Source of the DNA: an uncultured beta proteobacterium
GTDB taxonomy: Bacteria; Pseudomonadota; Gammaproteobacteria; Burkholderiales; Burkholderiaceae_C
Reading direction: 5' to 3'
Length of the DNA: 6,155 bases
Assembly (NCBI GenBank): GCA_903834645.1
Contig: CAILKA010000385.1
Location: 1-6,155, forward strand
Shown in pieces: positions 1 through 6,155 of this stretch. Both the position numbers and the translations under genes were made by a program. The notes beneath the pieces were generated by a model, which saw only the letters and a list, made by a program, of their open reading frames with translations, was not told the origin of the DNA and did no database searches. Each line of letters opens with the position of its first letter. The first letter of the stretch is position 1.

Positions 1-1
1 G

Positions 2-346
2 ACGCTGCGCTTTCCCGGCGCTCGCTTTGGCATCGTGCTGGGCACGCGGCGACTGGCCGCACGTATCGGCGAGGTCCGTGCGCGCCGTCTCGTCACCGAG
101 GGCGGCGAGCTCGACGCGCGCCAGGCGCTGCAGTGCGGCCTTGCCGATGCGAACGAGGAGCCGGTGCTGCCCGAACCCGTGGTGGGCCTGGCCACCGCCG
201 CGGCCATCCGCGCCGCGACCCGGGCAACGGAGCAAGCCGCGCTCTGTGCCGACCTGGCCGCGCTCGTGCGCTCGGCGGCCGAGCCGGGGCTGCGCGCGAG
301 GCTCGCGGCTTACGTCGCGACGCTGCAGCGCGCCGCTACCGCTTGA
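2..346 (+). CDS. Enoyl-CoA hydratase/isomerase family protein, C-terminal part (5' end outside window)
   Basis: The frame is open from the first bases to a TGA stop and gives 114 visible residues. It opens with the crotonase-type stretch RFPGARFGIVLGTRRLAARIG, followed by an LVTEGGELDARQALQCGLAD segment. In the crotonase superfamily this is the region after the oxyanion-hole and catalytic loops, leading into the C-terminal trimerisation helices. The remaining Ala/Arg-rich helices fit that C-terminal part. Family members act in the cytoplasm on acyl-CoA thioesters (hydration, isomerisation or related chemistry), typically in fatty-acid or aromatic-acid breakdown. The catalytic residues lie upstream of the window, so the exact reaction cannot be assigned. 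It is the only plus-strand gene, and its last 11 bases overlap the end of the convergent SYLF gene. Confidence 0.82.
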   Translation, partial: TLRFPGARFGIVLGTRRLAARIGEVRARRLVTEGGELDARQALQCGLADANEEPVLPEPVVGLATAAAIRAATRATEQAALCADLAALVRSAAEPGLRARLAAYVATLQRAATA

Positions 347-911
347 CCCGCGTCACCTTCGTGCCCTCCAGGCTCACCCCGGCCATCAGGCCCTGCTGGT
401 CGGTGACGAAGGCGTAGGCGTCGTCGCGCAGCGTGGAGGTCGAGAGGTTGCGTGCCACGCCCTCGTTGACCACGACCACCGTGGGTCCGACGCCGAACTC
501 CCAGCCCTTCGAATCCTCCAGGTACTTCAGCGCCGTGTCGTTCATGAGGTAGAGCACGTAGGTGTAGGTCTGCGCGCCGGCCTGCCAGCCCCAGGAGGCC
601 GACACCGAGCTGAAGGTGCCCGCCGCGGCTCCGTTCCTGAAGAGCACGCCTTCGCCATAGCTGCCGCCGAACACCAGCCCGGCCTTGACGATCTTGGGAA
701 ACACGAGCGTGGCGCGAGCCTGGCGCGAGATGGCCAGTGCCGTGGGGTTGCGCTGGTGCAGCGCCGCCAGCGCGGCCTGCGCCTCCTGGCGCAGTTCCTC
801 CGCCGTGGCGGCGCGCGCCGAGGGTGTGGCGAGGGCGGACAGGAGCGTGGCGGCGAAGGCCGCCGTGGCAAGCGTGGTCAGCCGGTGGGTGATTGCGCGT
901 CGGGTGTGCAT
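336..911 (-). CDS. Exported SYLF-domain (YSC84/DUF500-type) lipid-binding protein
   Basis: The product is 191 residues. It starts with a basic n-region (MHTRRAITHR), a hydrophobic Ala/Leu core and an A-R-A site near residues 32-34, which is a convincing Sec signal peptide with cleavage before Ala35. The mature part begins with a helical ATAEELRQEAQAAL stretch. It then carries SYLF hallmarks: FPKIVKAGLVFGGSYGEG (about 71-88), a central GWQAGAQ/YVLYLMND region, and a GLMAGVSLEGTKVTRVKR ending. SYLF domains bind phospholipids in eukaryotes; bacterial secreted members are mostly uncharacterised, so a periplasmic or envelope lipid-associated role is inference. The ATG at 911 was chosen because it begins the signal peptide; a TTG at 974 would add an odd Cys/Arg-rich leader. 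No clear Shine-Dalgarno is visible. The stop lies inside the end of the convergent crotonase gene. Confidence 0.85.
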   Translation of the reverse strand: MHTRRAITHRLTTLATAAFAATLLSALATPSARAATAEELRQEAQAALAALHQRNPTALAISRQARATLVFPKIVKAGLVFGGSYGEGVLFRNGAAAGTFSSVSASWGWQAGAQTYTYVLYLMNDTALKYLEDSKGWEFGVGPTVVVVNEGVARNLSTSTLRDDAYAFVTDQQGLMAGVSLEGTKVTRVKR

Positions 912-983
912 GCCCGGCACGCTAAGCGGCCGCGCTCGCCTGTGTCGTGCGCCTGCGCAACCGCAGCCGTGCAACCGCGCCCG

Positions 984-1004
984 CGCTCAGCGCTCAGCGC
1001 TCAG
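984..1004. repeat. Three perfect tandem copies of a 7-bp unit (CGCTCAG)
   Basis: CGCTCAG is repeated head to tail three times at 984-990, 991-997 and 998-1004. The rightmost copy contains the TGA stop of the thioesterase gene, read on the minus strand. Because 7 is not a multiple of 3, the three copies put a TGA in each of the three minus-strand frames, at 1001-1003, 994-996 and 987-989. The array also creates overlapping AGCGCT palindromes. It may simply be replication-slippage sequence at a gene end. Confidence 0.9.
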
Positions 1005-1792
1005 CGCGGCCGCACGAACAGCGTGTGCAGGCTGCGGCCCACCGGCCCCTGGCCGTCGAAGACGGCGGTGGTGACGGTGCCGATGCCGCCTTCGTCGGCC
1101 ATCGTGTGCGCATCCATGCCGAACCACGGCCCCACCGGTTCGCGGTGCAGGTTCAGCGTGAGGTCCACCGGCACGAAGGTGTGGGTGCGGATATCGTGCG
1201 CGGCGCTCACGCCGTTGGCCGAGTCCAGCAGCGTGAGCAGCCCCTCCAGGCCGTGCATTGGCTCGCCCGCCACCAGCGGGATGCGCGGGTGGCCCCACAC
1301 CAGGGCTGGCCCGGCCTGGCGAAAGCCCCCGCGCACGAAGCGCCACTCGAGCGCCTCGCCGTAGGGAAAGGACTCCACGCCAGGAAAGAACTCCGTGTCC
1401 TCGTGCGCGGGCAGCGCCGGTGGCACGTAGGGGTCGGCCACGGGCGGCGAGCTGCCGGGCAGCCGCTCCAGGCGCCAGGCGTGCGCGAGCAGGGCGGGGC
1501 GCCCGGCCACCGTCATCTGCGCCTGCAGCAGCTCGATGCGCTTGCCCGGGCGCAGCACGCGCACCTCGATCTCGCACGGTGCCACGGGCACGGGCCCGAG
1601 GAATTCCACCGTGAGCCGCGCGATGCGCAGCGCCTCGGGCCCGGGGTGCCTGCGCAGCGCGCGCGCCAGCAGCGCGATGGGCGGGCCGCCATGCTGGAAG
1701 TCCTTCGACCACGGGCCGATCACGGCGGTGCTGGGCTGCCAGGACTGGGCGCCGGTGGCGGTGTAGAAGGCCTCGGGAAGGGGGGTCGTCAT
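1001..1792 (-). CDS. Acyl-CoA thioesterase-like protein (tandem hotdog fold, TesB/4HBT_3-like)
   Basis: The product is 263 residues, close to the usual length of two-hotdog thioesterases. The N-terminal half has the WSKDFQHGGPPIALLARAL motif (HGG at 34-36) and a VEFLGPVPVAPCEIEVRVLRPGKRIE strand region, as in first hotdogs of the TesB/4HBT_3 type. The second half has GLEGLLTLLDSANGVS (Asp190, Asn193) and VDLTLNLHREPVGPWFGMDA, ending in a D-G-Q-G-P-V-G-R-S-L strand typical of the second hotdog. Asp190 is a candidate for the family's catalytic aspartate, by position only. Such enzymes hydrolyse acyl-CoA to free acid and CoA in the cytoplasm; the substrate cannot be told. The ATG has a weak GAGAG Shine-Dalgarno at 1802-1806, nine bases upstream. 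It lies 93 bases downstream of the CheB-CheR gene on the same strand, so it may be read through from that operon or have its own promoter. Confidence 0.8.
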   Translation of the reverse strand: MTTPLPEAFYTATGAQSWQPSTAVIGPWSKDFQHGGPPIALLARALRRHPGPEALRIARLTVEFLGPVPVAPCEIEVRVLRPGKRIELLQAQMTVAGRPALLAHAWRLERLPGSSPPVADPYVPPALPAHEDTEFFPGVESFPYGEALEWRFVRGGFRQAGPALVWGHPRIPLVAGEPMHGLEGLLTLLDSANGVSAAHDIRTHTFVPVDLTLNLHREPVGPWFGMDAHTMADEGGIGTVTTAVFDGQGPVGRSLHTLFVRPR

Positions 1793-1847
1793 GGTGGGGC
1801 GCTCTCGCAGATGGCGGGCATCTTAGGCCCCCGCGGATGCGCCGCGC

Positions 1848-1882
1848 GCCCCAGGCGGGGCCCAAGCTGCGCCTGGAGCAGC
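1848..1882. other. Two small GC hairpins in the gap between the CheB-CheR and thioesterase genes
   Basis: GCCCC at 1848-1852 pairs with GGGGC at 1857-1861 around a 4-base loop. GCTGC at 1866-1870 pairs with GCAGC at 1878-1882 around a 7-base loop. Both lie just past the CheB-CheR stop in minus-strand transcription. Neither is followed by a T-tract, so this is not a standard intrinsic terminator. Short GC stems also arise by chance at this base composition. Confidence 0.25.
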
Positions 1883-1885
1883 GCC

Positions 1886-4819
<2,934 letters not shown>

Positions 4820-4820
4820 C

Positions 4821-5486
4821 TCAGCCCCTATTGTCGAGGGCGTACCGGATCAGGGCGGCCAGCGAAGGCAGGCCGAGCTTGGCCAGCAGCCGGGCCTTGT
4901 GCGTGCTCACGGTCTTGACCGACAGCTCCATCGCGTCGGCGATCTCGGTGGGGCGCTCGCCGCGCACGAGGCGGCGCATGATCTCGCGCTCGCGCTCGCT
5001 CAGCTCCGCGTGCTCGGCAGCCGCGGCGGGCCGATGGACCTGTGACACCAAGTTCTCGGCCATCGCCGCGCTGAGGTAGATGCCGCCGCTGGCCACCTTC
5101 TCCACCGCCAGCACCAGCTCCTCGGCCGAGCGATCCTTCGACACGTAGCCCCGCGCGCCCGCTTGAAAGCTGCGCAGCGGGTAGGGCGACTCGCCGTGCA
5201 TGCTCAACACGAGCACGGGCAGCTTGGCGTAGTGGGTGTGCAGGTGGCGGATCAGCGCCACGCCGCCCATGCCCGGCATGCTCAGGTCGGTGATGACCAT
5301 GTCGAAGGTGTGATCACCCAGCTGCTGCAGGGCCTCCTCTCCGCTGCCGGCCTCCTGCACGGACCAGCCGCGCGAGGCCGGGTCGAGAACCCGGCGCAAG
5401 CCTTCGCGCACCAGCTCGTGGTCGTCCACCAGCAGCAGCCGCAGCCCCTTGAAGGAAGCGTCCGCATCGGCCAGGCCCGGGTTCAT
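4821..5486 (-). CDS. NarL/FixJ-type response regulator (receiver + LuxR-type HTH)
   Basis: The product is 221 residues, the normal length for this family. The receiver domain (about 15-130) has the full set of key residues: the acidic pair Asp21/Asp22 in LLLVDDHELVREGL, phosphoacceptor Asp67 in DMVITDLSMPG, Ser95 in VLVLSMHG and Lys117 in GYVSKD. A linker of about 20 residues leads to a LuxR HTH (about 155-215) with LSEREREIMRRLVRGERPTEIA and the recognition helix LSVKTVSTHKARLLAKLGL. It should be phosphorylated by a HisKA_3-type kinase and then bind DNA as a dimer to control transcription; the targets are unknown. The ATG overlaps the kinase stop as ATGA (5483-5486), so the open frame further upstream is only a shadow of the kinase gene. 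A weak GGGG Shine-Dalgarno sits upstream. It ends one base before the CheB-CheR start. Confidence 0.95.
   Translation of the reverse strand: MNPGLADADASFKGLRLLLVDDHELVREGLRRVLDPASRGWSVQEAGSGEEALQQLGDHTFDMVITDLSMPGMGGVALIRHLHTHYAKLPVLVLSMHGESPYPLRSFQAGARGYVSKDRSAEELVLAVEKVASGGIYLSAAMAENLVSQVHRPAAAAEHAELSEREREIMRRLVRGERPTEIADAMELSVKTVSTHKARLLAKLGLPSLAALIRYALDNRG
4825..4829 (-). promoter_or_regulatory. Shine-Dalgarno for the CheB-CheR gene, inside the end of the regulator gene
   Basis: AGGGG on the minus strand lies five bases before the TTG start at 4819. It is formed by the Arg and Gly codons just before the regulator's TGA. It supports the TTG as the true start, since there is no ATG or GTG in frame between it and the upstream stop. 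It also fits coupling by ribosomes finishing the regulator. Confidence 0.6.
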
Positions 5487-6155
5487 CGCGACGACCCCGC
5501 AGCGCGGCTGCGTCCGTTCACCGCCGCGGCGCGCGGCAGCACGGCATGCACCCGGTAGACCCCGGCGTCGTCCCGGGCCTCGATCAGCCTGCCGCCCAGC
5601 GTGCGCAACTCGGCCAGCAGGCTCGTGTGCTGGTGCGCCAAGGCCGAAGCGGAGCCCGGGCCGGCTCGGCGCGGGCCTGGTGGGCGCGCGACATCGGGCG
5701 GCGTCGGCCATCCGCCGCGCCGGGCCGTGAGCCACAGGTGCAGCTGCTGTCCGCACTCCTGCAGCTCGATGTCCACCTGTGCGCCCGGCTCGTCTCGTGC
5801 CACGTCGTTGAGCAGGCTCTCCAGGAGGCGGTACACACCCACGGCGCTGCGCCTTTCCAGCCGAGGGTCGCCCGCGGCCGCTTGCAGCCGCACCTGCAGT
5901 CCCAGCCGCGTGGTGGCCTCGTCGGCCAGCCACTGCATGGCCGCGTTCAGGCCCAGGTCGTCCAGGATGGACGGGTGCAACTCGTTGACCATCTGCCTGA
6001 CCACCGCGATGGCTGCATCCAGGCCGCGCAGCACTTCCTCGGCCGGCTCGGGCGTGAGGGCTGTGCCGCCGGAGCCGTCCCCGTTGGCGGCCTGCGTGCC
6101 CCGCGAGAGCACGCTGAGCGTCATCTTGAGCACGCTCAGCCGCTGCCCGAGGTCC
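5483..6155 (-). CDS. Sensor histidine kinase, HisKA_3 (NarX/DegS-like), N-terminus outside window, with degenerate ATPase domain
   Basis: The frame is open from the right edge and gives 223 visible residues. It opens with DLGQRLSVLKMTLS, the end of the HisKA_3 dimerisation/phosphoacceptor helix whose family motif is H-[DE]-[DE]-L-G-Q. The histidine is therefore two codons beyond the edge. The second helix and X-region follow: VRQMVNELHPSILDDLGLNAAMQWLADEA, the equivalent of LRPxxLDxLGL. The HATPase part starts with VYRLLESLLNDVARDEPGAQV, which keeps the N-box Asn (codon 5807-5809) but has Asp-Glu where His-Ala is usual. The G1 DxGxG motif is not seen; the equivalent place reads TARRGGW (about 5708-5728), followed by a Pro/Arg/Gly-rich stretch. 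No GxGLxGM G2 box is visible. The tail LRTLGGRLIEARDDAGVYRVHAVLP fits the family C-terminus, so the frame is intact. It probably signals to the overlapping regulator gene. Any input domains are out of view. Confidence 0.85.
   Translation of the reverse strand, partial: DLGQRLSVLKMTLSVLSRGTQAANGDGSGGTALTPEPAEEVLRGLDAAIAVVRQMVNELHPSILDDLGLNAAMQWLADEATTRLGLQVRLQAAAGDPRLERRSAVGVYRLLESLLNDVARDEPGAQVDIELQECGQQLHLWLTARRGGWPTPPDVARPPGPRRAGPGSASALAHQHTSLLAELRTLGGRLIEARDDAGVYRVHAVLPRAAAVNGRSRAAGSSR

Noticed and set aside
912..974. Longer SYLF protein starting at a TTG
   Set aside because: It would put a Cys/Arg-rich leader before an otherwise ideal signal peptide; the ATG at 911 is better.
27..1364. 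Plus-strand open frame of 445 codons spanning the crotonase end, SYLF and thioesterase genes
   Set aside because: It crosses three real genes in the wrong frame, has Arg/Pro/Ala-rich low-information sequence and no domain signature.
1848..1861. Intrinsic terminator after the CheB-CheR gene
   Set aside because: The stem is only 5 bp and there is no T-tract in either direction; at this GC content such stems are expected by chance.
5487..5933. N-terminal extension of the response regulator to an upstream start
   Set aside because: The added part lies out of frame within the kinase gene and has no domain-like sequence. The ATG at 5486 begins a normal-length receiver protein and overlaps the kinase stop as ATGA.

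Overview
The window is very GC-rich DNA with dense genes, short gaps and strong third-position G/C bias. Together with the families present, this suggests a betaproteobacterium of the order Burkholderiales (Comamonadaceae-like). That placement is inference from composition and protein flavour; no rRNA or other marker gene is present.

Layout: the left edge holds the 3' end of a plus-strand crotonase-family gene (enoyl-CoA hydratase/isomerase). Everything else is on the minus strand. In minus-strand transcription order (right to left) these are: a sensor histidine kinase of the HisKA_3 (NarX/DegS-like) type, cut by the right edge (5483-6155); a NarL/LuxR-type response regulator (4821-5486); a large CheB-CheR-PAS hybrid protein (1886-4819); a two-hotdog acyl-CoA thioesterase-like protein (1001-1792); and an exported SYLF-domain protein (336-911). 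The last converges on, and overlaps by 11 bp, the end of the crotonase gene. There is no gene-free stretch over 300 bases, and I see no tRNA, rRNA, CRISPR array or mobile element.

The kinase, regulator and CheB-CheR genes look like one translationally coupled operon. The kinase stop overlaps the regulator start as ATGA. The regulator stop is separated by one base from a TTG start of the CheB-CheR gene, whose likely ribosome-binding site lies in the last codons of the regulator. The expected logic is a two-component phosphorelay ending in a DNA-binding regulator, paired with a methylesterase/methyltransferase sensor protein that lacks its own receiver and transmitter domains. The thioesterase, SYLF protein and crotonase have no obvious functional tie to this module.

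The most notable point is that the kinase keeps the HisKA_3 helix region and a recognisable N-box asparagine, but its ATP-binding domain lacks recognisable G1 (DxGxG) and G2 (GxGL) motifs, which are replaced by a Pro/Arg/Gly-rich stretch. If correct, the module may have a catalytically weak or phosphatase-only sensor. Its phosphoacceptor histidine lies just outside the window.
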